Positions 24,303-39,063 are shown, counted from the first letter of the stretch. The stretch: 64,000 nucleotides of DNA from Euonymus europaeus (GCA_963580455.1 OY756961.1:14365001-14429000); one strand, 5' to 3'. The notes: generated by a model not told the origin, from the letters alone. Numbers and translations: made by a program.

Positions 24303-26212
24303 CAAAACACAACCTTTCTATGACAAATGGACAAAACCGTTAAAAGCTCCTCCATAGAGAGATTTGAGTAACTTCGGACCATCAAAGTTGCTCGGTGTAC
24401 AATTTTTATTGTTCTTATATGTCAAATTTTACGAGTATAAGTTTCATAGATTATTTCGATGCCAAAACACCAACTTTCTATGACAAATAAACAAAACCGC
24501 TAAAAGCTACTCCATAGAGAGAGTTAAGCAACTTCGGATTATCAAAGTTTCTCGGGATAGACTTTTTATTGTTCTTCTATGTCAAAATTTACGAGTATAA
24601 GCTTCCTACATTATTTCGATGTCAAAACACTAACTTTCTATGACAAATGGACAAAACCAAAAAAGCTCCTCCATAGAGAGAGTTATGCAACTTTTGAACA
24701 TCAAAGTTGCTCGGTGTACAATTTTTATTGTTCTCATATGTCAAATTTTATTAGTATAAGCTTCCTAGATTATTTCGATGCCAAAACACCAACTTTCTTT
24801 GACAAATGGACAAAACCGTTAAAAGCTCCTCCATAGAGAGAATTGACCAACTTCAGACTATGAAAGTTGCTCGGGATAGACTTTTTATTGTTCTTCTATG
24901 TCAAATTTTACGAGTATAAGCTTCATACTTTATTTCGATGCCAAAACACCAACTTTCTATGACAAATGGACAGAATCATTAAAAGCTCCTCCATAGAGAG
25001 AGTTGAGCAACTTCGAACTATCAAAGTTGCTCGGGATAGACTTTTTATTGTTCTTCTATGTTAAATTTTACGAGTATAAGCTTCCTGCATTATTTCGATG
25101 CCAAAACACCAACTTTCTATGACAAATAGACAAAACCGTTAAAAGCTCCTCCATAGAGAGAGTTGAGCAACTTCGGACTATCAAAGTTGCTCGGGATAGA
25201 CATTTTATTGTTCTTCTATGTCAAATTTTACGAGTATAAGCTTCCTCAATTATTTCGATGCCAAAACACCAACTTTCTACGACAAATAGACAAAACCGTT
25301 AAAAGCTCCTCCATAGAGAGAGTTGAGCAACTTCCGACCATCAAAATTGCTCTATGTACAACTTTTATTGTTCTTATATGTCAAATTTTACGAGTATAAG
25401 CTTCATAGTTTATTTCGATGCCAAAACACCAACTTTCTATGACAAATAGACAAACCCGCTAAAAGCACCTCCATAGAGAGAGATGAGCAACTTCGGACTA
25501 TCAAAGTTGCTCGGGATAGACTTTTTATTGTTCTTCTATGTCAACTTTTACGAGTATTAGCTTCCTACATTATTTGGATGCCAAAACACTAACTTTCTAT
25601 GACAAATGGACAAAACCGATAAAAGCTCCTCCATAGAGAGAGTTATGCAACTTCGAACCATCAAAATTGCTCTATGTACACTTTTTGTTGTTCTTCTATG
25701 TGAAATTTTACGAGTATAAGCTTCCTAGATTATTTCGATGCCAAAACACCAACTTTCTATGACAAATGGACAAAACCGTTAAAAGCTCCTCCATAGAGAG
25801 AGTTGAGCAACTTTGGACTATCAAAGTTGCTCGGGATAGACTTTTTATTGTTTTTCTATGTCAAAATTTACGAGTATAAGCTTCCTACATTATTTCGATG
25901 CCAAAACACCAACTTTCTATGTCAAATAGACAGAATCGTTAAAAGCTCCTCCATAGAGAGAGTTGAGCAACTTCGGACTATCAAAGTTGCTCGGGATAGA
26001 CATTTTATTGTTCTTCTATGTCAAATTTTACGAGTATAAGCTTCCTACTTTATTTCGATGCCAAAACACCAACTTTGTATGACAAATGGACAGAATCGTT
26101 AAAAGCTACTCCATAGAGAGAGTTGAGCAACTTCGGACTATCAAAGTTGCTCAGGATAGACTTTTTATTGTTCTTCTATGTCAAATTTTACGAGTATAAG
26201 CTTCCTACTTTA
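24303..26212 (+). repeat. Satellite segment m13-m18 followed by rearranged monomers
   Basis: The order is m13 (24364), m14 (24524), m15 (24683), m16, m17, m18 (25163), an m19/m20 hybrid (25323: CCGACC then ATATGTCAAATT, CATAGTTT), m21 (25483), an m28-like class B monomer (25643), then class A monomers at 25803 (CTTTGGACTATC, TTTTTCTATG), 25963 and 26123 (CTCAGGATAG). Positions 23564-26122 recur at 27243-29801 with a shift of 3679 bp (23 monomers). The pair 26123 and 26283 shares CTTTGTATGAC, GCTACTCC and CTCAGG and looks like a one-monomer duplication. No gene or non-satellite DNA. Confidence 0.8.
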
Positions 26213-29200
26213 TTTCGATGCCAAAACACCAACTTTGTATGACAAATGGACAGAATCGTTAAAAGCTACTCCATAGAGAGAGTTGAGCAACTTCGGACTA
26301 TCAAAGTTGCTCAGGATAGACTTTTTATTGTTCTTCTATGTAAAATTTTACGAGTATAAGCTTCCTACATTATTTCGATGCCAAAACACCAACTTTCTAT
26401 GTCAAATAGACAAAACCGTTAAAAGCTCCTCCATAGAGAGAGTTGAGCAACTTCGGACTATCAAAGTTGCTCGGGATAGACTTTTTATTGTTCTTCTATG
26501 TCAAAATTTACGAGTATAAGCTTCCTACATTATTTCGAGGCCAAAACACCAACTTTCTACCACAAATGGACAAAACCGTTAAAAGCTCCTCCATAGAGAG
26601 AGTTGAGCAACTTCAGACCATCAAAATTGCTCTATGTACACTTTTTGTTGTTCTTCTATGTGAAATTTTACGAGTGTAAGCTTTCTAGATTATTTCGATG
26701 CCAAAACACAAACTTTCTATGACAAATGGACAAAACCGTTAAAAGCTCCTCCATAGAGAGAGTTGAGCAACTTCGAACCATCAAAATTGCTCTATGTACA
26801 CTTTTTGTTGTTCTTCTATGTGAAATTTTACGAGTATAAGCTTACTAGATTATTTCGATGCCAAAACACCAACTTTCTATGACAAATGGACAAAACCGTT
26901 AAAAGTTCCTCCATAGAGAGAGTTGAGCAACTTCGGACTATCAAAGTTGCTCGGGATAGACTTTTTATTGTTCTTCTATGTCAAAATTTATGAGTATAAG
27001 CTTCCTACATTATTTCGATGCCAAAACACCACCTTTCTACGACAAATGGACAAAACCGTTAAAAGCTCCTCCATAGAGAGAGTTGAACAACTTCGGATCA
27101 TCAAAATTGCTCTATGTACACTTTTTGTTGTTCTTCTATGTGGAATTTTACGAGTATAAGCTTCCTAGATTATTTCGATGTCAAAACACCAACTTTCTAT
27201 GACAAATAGACAAAACCGTTAAAAGCTCCTCCATAGAGAGAGTTGAGCAACTTCAGACCATCAAAATTGCTCTATGTACACTTTTTATTGTTCTTATATG
27301 TCAACTTTTACGAGTATTAGCTTCCTACATTATTTGGATGCCAAAACACCAACTTTCTATGACAAATGGACAAAACCGATAAAAGCTCCTCCATAGAGAG
27401 AGTTATGCAACTTCGAACTATCAAAGTTGCTCGGGATAGACTTTTTATTGTTCTTCTATGTCAAAATTTACGAGTATAAGCTTCCTATATTATTTCGATG
27501 CCAAAACACCAACTTTCTACGTCAAATGGACAAAACCGTTAAAAGCTCCTCCATAGAGAGAGTTGAGCAACTTCGGACCATCAAAGTTGCTCGGTGTACA
27601 CTTTTTGTTGTTCTTCTATGTGAAATTTTACGAGTGTAAGCTTCCTAGATTATTTCGATGCCAAAACACCAACTTTCTATGACAAACGGACAAAACCATT
27701 AAAAGCTCCTCCATAGAGAGAGTTGAGCAACTTCGGACTATCAAAGTTGCTCGGGATAGACTTTTTATTGTTCTTCTATGTCAAAATTTACGAGTATAAG
27801 CTTCCTACATTATTTCGATGCCAAAACACCAACTTTCTACGACAAATGGACAAAACCGTTAAAATCTCCTCCATAGAGAGAGTTGAGCAACTTCAGACCA
27901 TCAAAATTGCTCTATGTACACTTTTTGTTGTTCTTCTATGTGTAATTTTACGAGTATAAGCTTCCTAGATTATTTCGATGCCAAAACACAACCTTTCTAT
28001 GACAAATGGACAAAACCGTTAAAAGCCCCTCCATAGAGAGATTTGAGTAACTTCGGACCATCAAAGTTGCTCGGTGTACAATTTTTATTGTTCTTATATG
28101 TCAAATTTTACGAGTATAAGTTTCATAGATTATTTCGATGCCAAAACACCAACTTTCTATGACAAATAAACAAAACCGCTAAAAGCTACTCCATAGAGAG
28201 AGTTAAGCAACTTCGGATTATCAAAGTTTCTCGGGATAGACTTTTTATTGTTCTTCTATGTCAAAATTTACGAGTATAAGCTTCCTACATTATTTCGATG
28301 TCAAAACACTAACTTTCTATGACAAATGGACAAAACCAAAAAAGCTCCTCCATAGAGAGAGTTATGCAACTTTTGAACATCAAAGTTGCTCGGTGTACAA
28401 TTTTTATTGTTCTCATATGTCAAATTTTATTAGTATAAGCTTCCTAGATTATTTCGATGCCAAAACACCAACTTTCTTTGACAAATGGACAAAACCGTTA
28501 AAAGCTCCTCCATAGAGAGAATTGACCAACTTCAGACTATGAAAGTTGCTCGGGATAGACTTTTTATTGTTCTTCTATGTCAAATTTTACGAGTATAAGC
28601 TTCATACTTTATTTCGATGCCAAAACACCAACTTTCTATGACAAATGGACAGAATCATTAAAAGCTCCTCCATAGAGAGAGTTGAGCAACTTCGAACTAT
28701 CAAAGTTGCTCGGGATAGACTTTTTATTGTTCTTCTATGTTAAATTTTACGAGTATAAGCTTCCTGCATTATTTCGATGCCAAAACACCAACTTTCTATG
28801 ACAAATAGACAAAACCGTTAAAAGCTCCTCCATAGAGAGAGTTGAGCAACTTCGGACTATCAAAGTTGCTCGGGATAGACATTTTATTGTTCTTCTATGT
28901 CAAATTTTACGAGTATAAGCTTCCTCAATTATTTCGATGCCAAAACACCAACTTTCTACGACAAATAGACAAAACCGTTAAAAGCTCCTCCATAGAGAGA
29001 GTTGAGCAACTTCCGACCATCAAAATTGCTCTATGTACAACTTTTATTGTTCTTATATGTCAAATTTTACGAGTATAAGCTTCATAGTTTATTTCGATGC
29101 CAAAACACCAACTTTCTATGACAAATAGACAAACCCGCTAAAAGCACCTCCATAGAGAGAGATGAGCAACTTCGGACTATCAAAGTTGCTCGGGATAGAC

Positions 29201-30211
29201 TTTTTATTGTTCTTCTATGTCAACTTTTACGAGTATTAGCTTCCTACATTATTTGGATGCCAAAACACTAACTTTCTATGACAAATGGACAAAACCGATA
29301 AAAGCTCCTCCATAGAGAGAGTTATGCAACTTCGAACCATCAAAATTGCTCTATGTACACTTTTTGTTGTTCTTCTATGTGAAATTTTACGAGTATAAGC
29401 TTCCTAGATTATTTCGATGCCAAAACACCAACTTTCTATGACAAATGGACAAAACCGTTAAAAGCTCCTCCATAGAGAGAGTTGAGCAACTTTGGACTAT
29501 CAAAGTTGCTCGGGATAGACTTTTTATTGTTTTTCTATGTCAAAATTTACGAGTATAAGCTTCCTACATTATTTCGATGCCAAAACACCAACTTTCTATG
29601 TCAAATAGACAGAATCGTTAAAAGCTCCTCCATAGAGAGAGTTGAGCAACTTCGGACTATCAAAGTTGCTCGGGATAGACATTTTATTGTTCTTCTATGT
29701 CAAATTTTACGAGTATAAGCTTCCTACATTATTTCGATGCCAAAACACCAACTTTCTATGACAAATGGACAAAACCGTTAAAAGCTCCTCCATAGAGAGA
29801 GTTGAGCAACTTCGGACCATCAAAATTGCTCTATGTACACTTTTTGTTGTTCTTCTATGTGAAATTTTACGAGTATAAGCTTCCTAGATTATTTCGATGC
29901 CAAAACACCAACTTTCTATGACAAATGGACAAAACCGTTAAAAGCTCCTCCATAGAGAGAATTGAGCAACTTTTGAACATCAAAGTTGCTCGGTGTACAA
30001 TTTTTATTGTTCTCATATGTCAAATTTTATTAGTATAAGCTTCCTAGATTATTTCGATGCCAAAACACCAACTTTCTTTGACAAATGGACAAAACCGTTA
30101 AAAGCTCCTCCATAGAGAGAATTGACCAACTTCAGACTATGAAAGTTGCTCGGGATAGACTTTTTATTGTTCTTTTATGTCAAATTTTACGAGTATAAGC
30201 TTCATACTTTA
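26213..30211 (+). repeat. 25-monomer higher-order unit, copy 1 (3999 bp)
   Basis: The unit starts with the m1-type monomer at 26283 (CTCAGGATAG, GTAAAATTTTAC), runs m2-m8, the m9/m10 hybrid (27563), m11-m18, the m19/m20 hybrid (29002), m21, an m28-like monomer, two class A monomers (29482, 29642), a class B monomer (29802), an m15-like hybrid (29962: TTGAGCAACTTTTGAACATC) and m16 (30122). It recurs at +3999: 26283/30282, 26443/30442, 26923/30922, 27427/31426, 28258/32257, 29482/33481. Unlike the 15-mer it has a single m6. Left boundary is approximate. Confidence 0.85.
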
Positions 30212-33200
30212 TTTCGATGCCAAAACACCAACTTTGTATGACAAATGGACAGAATCGTTAAAAGCTCCTCCATAGAGAGAGTTGAGCAACTTCGGACTAT
30301 CAAAGTTGCTCAGGATAGACTTTTTATTGTTCTTCTATGTAAAATTTTACGAGTATAAGCTTCCTACATTATTTCGATGCCAAAACACCAACTTTCTATG
30401 TCAAATAGACAAAACCGTTAAAAGCTCCTCCATAGAGAGAGTTGAGCAACTTCGGACTATCAAAGTTGCTCGGGATAGACTTTTTCTTGTTCTTCTATGT
30501 CAAAATTTACGAGTATAAGCTTCCTACATTATTTCGAGGCCAAAACACCAACTTTCTACCACAAATGGACAAAACCGTTAAAAGCTCCTCCATAGAGAGA
30601 GTTGAGCAACTTCAGACCATCAAAATTGCTCTATGTACACTTTTTGTTGTTCTTCTATGTGAAATTTTACGAGTGTAAGCTTTCTAGATTATTTCGATGC
30701 CAAAACACAAACTTTCTATGACAAATGGACAAAACCGTTAAAAGCTCCTCCATAGAGAGAGTTGAGCAACTTCGAACCATCAAAATTGCTCTATGTACAC
30801 TTTTTGTTGTTCTTCTATGTGAAATTTTACGAGTATAAGCTTACTAGATTATTTCGATGCCAAAACACCAACTTTCTATGACAAATGGACAAAACCGTTA
30901 AAAGCTCCTCCATAGAGAGAGTTGAGCAACTTCGGACTATCAAAGTTGCTCGGGATAGACTTTTTATTGTTCTTCTATGTCAAAATTTACGAGTATAAGC
31001 TTCCTACATTATTTCGATGCCAAAACACCACCTTTCTACGACAAATGGACAAAACCGTTAAAAGCTCCTCCATAGAGAGAGTTGAACAACTTCGGATCAT
31101 CAAAATTGCTCTATGTACACTTTTTGTTGTTCTTCTATGTGGAATTTTACGAGTATAAGCTTCCTAGATTATTTCGATGTCAAAACACCAACTTTCTATG
31201 ACAAATAGACAAAACCGTTAAAAGCTCCTCCATAGAGAGAGTTGAGCAACTTCAGACCATCAAAATTGCTCTATGTACACTTTTTATTGTTCTTATATGT
31301 CAACTTTTACGAGTATTAGCTTCCTACAATATTTGGATGCCAAAACACCAACTTTCTATGACAAATGGACAAAACCGATAAAAGCTCCTCCATAGAGAGA
31401 GTTATGCAACTTCGAACTATCAAAGTTGCTCGGGATAGACTTTTTATTGTTCTTCTATGTCAAAATTTACGAGTATAAGCTTCCTATATTATTTCGATGC
31501 CAAAACACCAACTTTCTACGTCAAATGGACAAAACCGTTAAAAGCTCCTCCATAGAGAGAGTTGAGCAACTTCGGACCATCAAAGTTGCTCGGTGTACAC
31601 TTTTTGTTGTTCTTCTATGTGAAATTTTACGAGTGTAAGCTTCATAAATTATTTCGATGCCAAAACACCAACTTTCTATGACAAACGGACAAAACCATTA
31701 AAAGCTCCTCCATAGAGAGAGTTGAGCAACTTCGGACTATCAAAGTTGCTCGGGATAGACTTTTTATTGTTCTTCTATGTCAAAATTTACGAGTATAAGC
31801 TTCCTACATTATTTCGATGCCAAAACACCAACTTTCTACGACAAATGGACAAAACCGTTAAAAGCTCCTCCATAGAGAGAGTTGAGCAACTTCAGACCAT
31901 CAAAATTGCTCTATGTACACTTTTTGTTGTTCTTCTATGTGTAATTTTACGAGTATAAGCTTCTTAGATTATTTCGATGCCAAAACACAACCTTTCTATG
32001 ACAAATGGACAAAACCGTTAAAAGCTCCTCCATAGAGAGATTTGAGTAACTTCGGACCATCAAAGTTGCTCGGTGTACAATTTTTATTGTTCTTATATGT
32101 CAAATTTTACGAGTATAAGTTTCATAGATTATTTCGATGCCAAAACACCAACTTTCTATGACAAATAAACAAAACCGCTAAAAGCTACTCCATAGAGAGA
32201 GTTAAGCAACTTCGGATTATCAAAGTTTCTCGGGATAGACTTTTTATTGTTCTTCTATGTCAAAATTTACGAGTATAAGCTTCCTACATTATTTCGATGT
32301 CAAAACACTAACTTTCTATGACAAATGGACAAAACCAAAAAAGCTCCTCCATAGAGAGAGTTGTGCAACTTTTGAACATCAAAGTTGCTCGGTGTACAAT
32401 TTTTATTGTTCTCATATGTCAAATTTTATTAGTATAAGCTTCCTAGATTATTTCGATGCCAAAACACCAACTTTCTTTGACAAATGGACAAAACCGTTAA
32501 AAGCTCCTCCATAGAGAGAATTGACCAACTTCAGACTATGAAAGTTGCTCGGGATAGACTTTTTATTGTTCTTCTATGTCAAATTTTACGAGTATAAGCT
32601 TCATACTTTATTTCGATGCCAAAACACCAACTTTCTATGACAAATGGACATAATCATTAAAAGCTCCTCCATAGAGAGAGTTGAGCAACTTCGAACTATC
32701 AAAGTTGCTCGGGATAGACTTTTTATTGTTCTTCTATGTTAAATTTTACGAGTATAAGCTTCCTGCATTATTTCGATGCCAAAACACCAACTTTCTATGA
32801 CAAATAGACAAAACCGTTGAAAGCTCCTCCATAGAGAGAGTTGAGCAACTTCGGACTATCAAAGTTGCTCGGGATAGACATTTTATTGTTCTTCTATGTC
32901 AAATTTTACGAGTATAAGCTTCCTCAATTATTTCGATGCCAAAACACCAACTTTTCATGACAAATAGACAAAACCGTTCAAAGCTTCTCCATAGAGAGTG
33001 TTGAGCGACTTCGGACCATCAAAGTTGCTCGATGTACAACTTTTATTGTTCTTATATGTCAAATTTTACGAGTATAAGCTTCATAGTTTATTTCGATGCC
33101 AAAACACCAACTTTCTATGACAAATAGACAAACCCGCTAAAAGCACCTCCATAGAGAGAGATGAGCAACTTCGGACTATCAAAGTTGCTCGGGATAGACT

Positions 33201-33920
33201 TTTTATTGTTCTTCTATGTCAACTTTTACGAGTATTAGCTTCCTACATTATTTGGATGCCAAAACACTAACTTTCTATGACAAATGGACAAAACCGATAA
33301 AAGCTCCTCCATAGAGAGAGTTATGCAACTTCGAACCATCAAAATTGCTCTATGTACACTTTTTGTTGTTCTTCTATGTGAAATTTTACGAGTATAAGCT
33401 TCCTAGATTATTTCGATGCCAAAACACCAACTTTCTATGACAAATGGACAAAAGCGTTAAAAGCTCCTCCATAGAGAGAGTTGAGCAACTTTGGACTATC
33501 AAAGTTGCTCGGGATAGACTTTTTATTGTTTTTCTATGTCAAAATTTACGAGTATAAGCTTCCTACATTATTTCGATGCCAAAACACCAACTTTCTATGT
33601 CAAATAGACAGAATCGTTAAAAGCTCCTCCATAGAGAGAGTTGAGCAACTTCGGACTATCAAAGTTGCTCGGGATAGACATTTTATTGTTCTTCTATGTC
33701 AAATTTTATGAGTATAAGCTTCCTACATTATTTCGATGCCAAAACACCAACTTTCTATGACAAATGGACAAAACCGTTAAAAGCTCCTCCATAGAGAGAG
33801 TTGAGCAACTTCGGACCATCAAAATTGCTCTATGTACACTTTTTGTTGTTCTTCTATGTGAAATTTTACGAGTATAAGCTTCCTAGATTATTTCGATGCC
33901 AAAACACCAACTTTCTAGGA
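30212..33920 (+). repeat. 25-monomer higher-order unit, copy 2 (incomplete, partly replaced)
   Basis: Monomers match the ones 3999 bp upstream until the class B monomer at 33801. Private changes include TTTTTCTTGTTC at 30484, CCTACAATATTTGG at 31324, CATAAATT at 31642, GTTGTGCAACTT at 32362, GACATAATC at 32647 and CGTTGAAAGC at 32816. From about 32951 to 33040 the m19/m20 hybrid of copy 1 is replaced by the CTTTTCATGAC and GAGCGACTT sequence typical of the right half of the window, so copy 2 is itself a mosaic. After about 33920 the order departs: a class A monomer (33961) stands where copy 1 has its m15-like hybrid. Confidence 0.82.
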
Positions 33921-36900
33921 CAAATGGACAAAACCGTTAAAAGCTCCTCCATAGAGAGAGTTGAGCAACTTTGGACTATCAAAGTTGCTCGGGATAGACT
34001 TTTTATTGTTCTTCTATGTCAAAATTTACGAGTATAAGCTTCCTATATTATTTCGATGCCAAAACACCAACTTTCTATGTCAAATAGACAAAACCGTTAA
34101 AAGCTCCTCCATAGAGAGAGTTGAGCACCTTCGGACTATCAAAGTTGCTCGGGATAGACATTTTATTGTTCTTCTATGTCAAATTTTACGAGTATAAGCT
34201 TCCTACTTTATTTCGATGCCAAAACACCAACTTTCTATGACAAATGGACAGAATCGTTAAAAGCTCCTCCATAGAGAGAGTTGAGCAACTTCGGACTATC
34301 AAAGTTGCTCAGGATAGACTTTTTATTGTTCTTCTATGTAAAATTTTACGAGTATAAGCTTCCTACATTATTTCGATGCCAAAACACCAACTTTCTATGT
34401 CAAATAGACAAAACCGTTAAAAGCTCCTCCATAGAGAGAGTTGAGCAACTTCGGACTATCAAAGTTGCTAGGGATAGACATTTTATTGTTCTTCTATGTC
34501 AAATTTTACGAGTATAAGCTTCCTACATTATTTCGATGCCAAAACACCAACTTTCTATGACAAATGGACGAAACCGTTAAAAGCTCCTCCATAGAGAGAG
34601 TTGAGCAACTTCGGACCATCAAAATTGCTCTATGTACACTTTTTGTTGTTCTTCTATGTGAAATTTTACGAGTATAAGCTTCTTAGATTATTTCGATGCC
34701 AAAACACCAACTTTCTTTGACAAATGGACAAAACCGTTAAAAGCTCCTCCATAGAGAGAGTTGAGCAACTTTGGACTATCAAAGTTGCTCGGGATAGACT
34801 TTTTATTGTTCTTCTATGTCAAAATTTACGAGTATAAGCTTCCTACATTATTTCGATGCCAAAACACCAACTTTCTATGACAAATGGAAAAAACCGTTAA
34901 AAGCTCCTCCATAGAGAGAGTTGAACAACTTCGGATCATCAAAATTGCTCTATGTATACTTTTTGTTGTTCTTCTATGTGAAATTTTACGAGTACAAGCT
35001 TCCTAGATTATTTCGATGTCAAAACACCAACTTTTCATGACAAATAGACAAAACCGTTCAAAGCTTCTCCATAGAGAGTGTTGAGCGACTTCGGACCATC
35101 AAAGTTGCTCGATGTACAACTTTTATTGTTCTTATATGTCAAATTTTACGAGTATAAGCTTCATAGTTTATTTCGATGCCAAAACACCAACTTTCTATGA
35201 CAAATAGACAAACCCGCTAAAAGCACCTCCATAGAGAGAGATGAGCAACTTCGGACTATCAAAGTTGCTCGGGATAGACTTTTTATTGTTCTTCTATGTC
35301 AACTTTTACGAGTATTAGCTTCCTACATTATTTGGATGCCAAAACACTAACTTTCTATGACAAATGGACAAAACCGATAAAAGCTCCTCCATAGAGAGAG
35401 TTATGCAACTTCGAACCATCAAAATTGCTCTATGTACACTTTTTGTTGTTCTTCTATGTGAAATTTTACGAGTATAAGCTTCCTAGATTATTTCGATGCC
35501 AAAACACCAACTTTCTATGACAAATGGACAAAAGCGTTAAAAGCTCCTCCATAGAGAGAGTTGAGCAACTTTGGACTATCAAAGTTGCTCGGGATAGACT
35601 TTTTATTGTTTTTCTATGTCAAAATTTACGAGTATAAGCTTCCTACATTATTTCGATGCCAAAACACCAACTTTCTATGACAAATAGACAAAACCGTTCA
35701 AAGCTTCTCCATAGAGAGTGTGGAGCGACTTCGGACCATCAAAGTTGCTCGATGTACAATTTTTATTGTTCTTATATGTCAAATTTTACGAGCATAAGCT
35801 TCCTACTTTATTTCGATGCCAAAACACCAACTTTCTATGACAAATGGACAGAATCGTTAAAAGCTCCTCCATAGAGAGAGTTGAGCAACTTCGGACTATC
35901 AAAGTTGCTCGGGATAGACATTTTATTGTTCTTCTATGTCAAATTTTACGAGTATAAGCTTCCTACATTATTTCGATGCCAAAACACCAACTTTCTATGA
36001 CAAATGGACAAAACCGTTAAAAGCTCCTCCATAGAGAGAGTTGAGCAACTTCGGACCATCAAAATTGCTCTATGTACACTTTTTGTTGTTCTTCTATGTG
36101 AAATTTTACGAGTATAAGCTTCCTAGATTATTTCGATGCCAAAACACCAACTTTCTATGACAAATGGACAAAACCGTTAAAAGCTCCTCCATAGAGAGAG
36201 TTGAGCAACTTTGGACTATCAAAGTTGCTCGGGATAGACTTTTTATTGTTCTTCTATGTCAAAATTTACGAGTATAAGCTTCCTACATTATTTCGATGCC
36301 AAAACACCAACTTTCTATGACAAATGGACAAAACCGTTAAAAGCTCCTCCATAGAGAGAGTTGAACAACTTCGGATCATCAAAATTGCTCTATGTATACT
36401 TTTTGTTGTTCTTCTATGTGAAATTTTACGAGTATAAGCTTCCTAGATTATTTCGATGTCAAAACACCAACTTTTCATGACAAATAGACAAAACCGTTCA
36501 AAGCTTCTCCATAGAGAGTGTTGAGCGACTTCGGACCATTAAAGTTGCTCGATGTACAACTTTTATTGTTCTTATATGTCAAATTTTACGAGTATAAGCT
36601 TCATAGTTTATTTCGATGCCAAAACACCAACTTTCTATGACAAATAGACAAACCCGCTAAAAGCACCTCCATAGAGAGAGTTGAGCAACTTCGGACTATC
36701 AAAGTTGCTCGGGATAGACTTTTTATTGTTCTTCTATGTCAAAATTTACGAGTATAAGCTTCCTACATTATTTCGAGGCCAAAACACCAACTTTCTACCA
36801 CAAATGGACAAAACCGTTAAAAGCTCCTCCATAGAGAGAGTTGAGCAACTTCAGACCATCAAAATTGCTCTATGTACACTTTTTGTTGTTCTTCTATGTG

Positions 36901-39063
36901 AAATTTTACGAGTGTAAGCTTGCTAGATTATTTCGATGCCAAAACACAAACTTTCTATGACAAATGGACAAAACCGTTAAAAGCTCCCCCATAGAGAGAG
37001 TTGAGCAACTTCGAACCATCAAAATTGCTCTATGTACACTTTTTGTTGTTCTTCTATGTGAAATTTTACGAGTATAAGCTTACTAGATTATTTCGATGCC
37101 AAAACACCAACTTTCTATGACAAATGGACAAAACCGTTAAAAGCTCCTCCATAGAGAGAGTTGAGCAACTTCGGACTATCAAAGTTGCTCGGGATAGACT
37201 TTTTATTGTTCTTCTATGTCAAAATTTACGAGTATAAGCTTCCTACATTATTTCGATGCCAAAACACCACCTTTCTACGACAAATGGACAAAACCGTTAA
37301 AAGCTCCTCCATAGAGAGAGTTGAACAACTTCGGATCATCAAAATTGCTCTATGTACACTTTTTGTTGTTCTTCTATGTGGAATTTTACGAGTATAAGCT
37401 TCCTAGATTATTTCGATGTCAAAACACCAACTTTCTATGACTAATAGACAAAACCGTTAAAAGCTCCTCCATAGAGAGAGTTGAGCAACTTCAGACCATC
37501 GAAATTGCTCTATGTACACTTTTTATTGTTCTTATATGTCAACTTTTACGAGTATTAGCTTCCTACATTATTTGGATGCCAAAACACCAACTTTCTATGA
37601 CAAATGGACAAAACCGATAAAAGCTCCTCCATAGAGAGAGTTATGCAACTTCGAACTATCAAAGTTGCTCGGGATAGACTTTTTATTGTTATTCTATGTC
37701 AAAATTTACGAGAATAAGCTTCCTATATTATTTCGATGCCAAAACACCAACTTTCTACGTCAAATGGACAAAACCGTTAAAAGCTCCTCCATAGAGAGAG
37801 TTGAGCAACTTCGGACCATCAAAGTTGCTCGGTGTACAATTTTTGTTGTTCTTATATGTCAAATTTTATGAGTATAAGCTTCCTAGATTATTTTGATGCC
37901 AAAACACAACTTTCTATGACGAATGAACAAAACCGTTAAAATATCCTCCATAGAGAGAGTTGAGCAACTTCGGACCATCAAAATTGCTCTATGTACACTT
38001 TTTGTTGTTCTTCTATGTGAAATTTTACGAGAGTAAGCTTCCTAGATTATTTCGATGCCAAAACACCAACTTTCTATGACAAATGGACAAAACCGTTAAA
38101 AGCTCCTCCATAGAGAGAGTTGAGCAACTTCGGACTATCAAAGTTGCTCGGGATAGACTTTTTATTGTTCTTCTATGTCAAAATTTACGAGTATAAGCTT
38201 CCTACACTATTTCGATTCCAAAACACCAACTTTCTACGACAAATGGACAAAACCGTTAAAAGCTCCTCCATAGAGAGAGTTGAGCAACTTCAGACCATCA
38301 AAATTGCTCTATGTACACTTTTTGTTGTTCTTCTATGTGTAATTTTACGAGTATAAGCTTCCTAGATTATTTCGATGCCAAAACACAACCTTTCTATGAC
38401 AAATGGACAAAACCGTTAAAAGCTCCTCCATAGAGAGATTTGAGTAACTTCGGACCATCAAAGTTGCTCGGTGTACAATTTTTATTGTTCTTATATGTCA
38501 AATTTTACGAGTATAAGTTTCATAGATTATTTCGATGCCAAAACACCAACTTTCTATGACAAATAAACAAAACCGCTAAAAGCTACTCCATAGAGAGAGT
38601 TAAGCAACTTCGGATTATCAAAGTTTCTCGGGATAGACTTTTTATTGTTCTTCTATGTCAAAATTTACGAGTATAAGCTTCCTACATTATTTCGATGTCA
38701 AAACACTAACTTTCTATGACAAATGGACAAAACCAAAAAAGCTCCTCCATAGAGAGAGTTATGCAACTTTTGAACATCAAAGTTGCTCGGTGTACAATTT
38801 TTATTGTTCTTATATGTCAAATTTTATTAGTATAAGCTTCCTAGATTATTTCGATGCCAAAACACCAACTTTCTTTGACAAATGGACAAAACCGTTAAAA
38901 GCTCCTCCATAGAGAGAATTGACCAACTTCAGACTATGAAAGTTGCTCGGGATAGACTTTTTATTGTTCTTCTATGTCAAATTTTACGAGTATAAGCTTC
39001 ATACTTTATTTCGATGCCAAAACACCAACTTTCTATGACAAATGGACAGAATCATTAAAAGCT
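33921..39063 (+). repeat. Irregular mosaic satellite region without a long local period
   Basis: Three consecutive class A monomers (33961, 34121, 34281) plus 34441 are followed by B (34601), A (34761), B (34921), m20 (35081), m21 (35241), m28-like (35401), A (35561), m30-like (35721), A (35881), B (36041), A (36201), B (36361), m20 (36521), then m2-m16 (36681-39078). Segments are reused: 32951-33598 recurs at 35031-35678 (shift 2080, both with the rare GGACAAAAGCG), and about 34500-35239 recurs at 35940-36660 (shift 1440). m9 and m10 are separate here (37801, 37960), as in the reference copy, and the linker before m10 has lost one base (AAAACACAACTTT near 37905). No gene. Confidence 0.8.
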
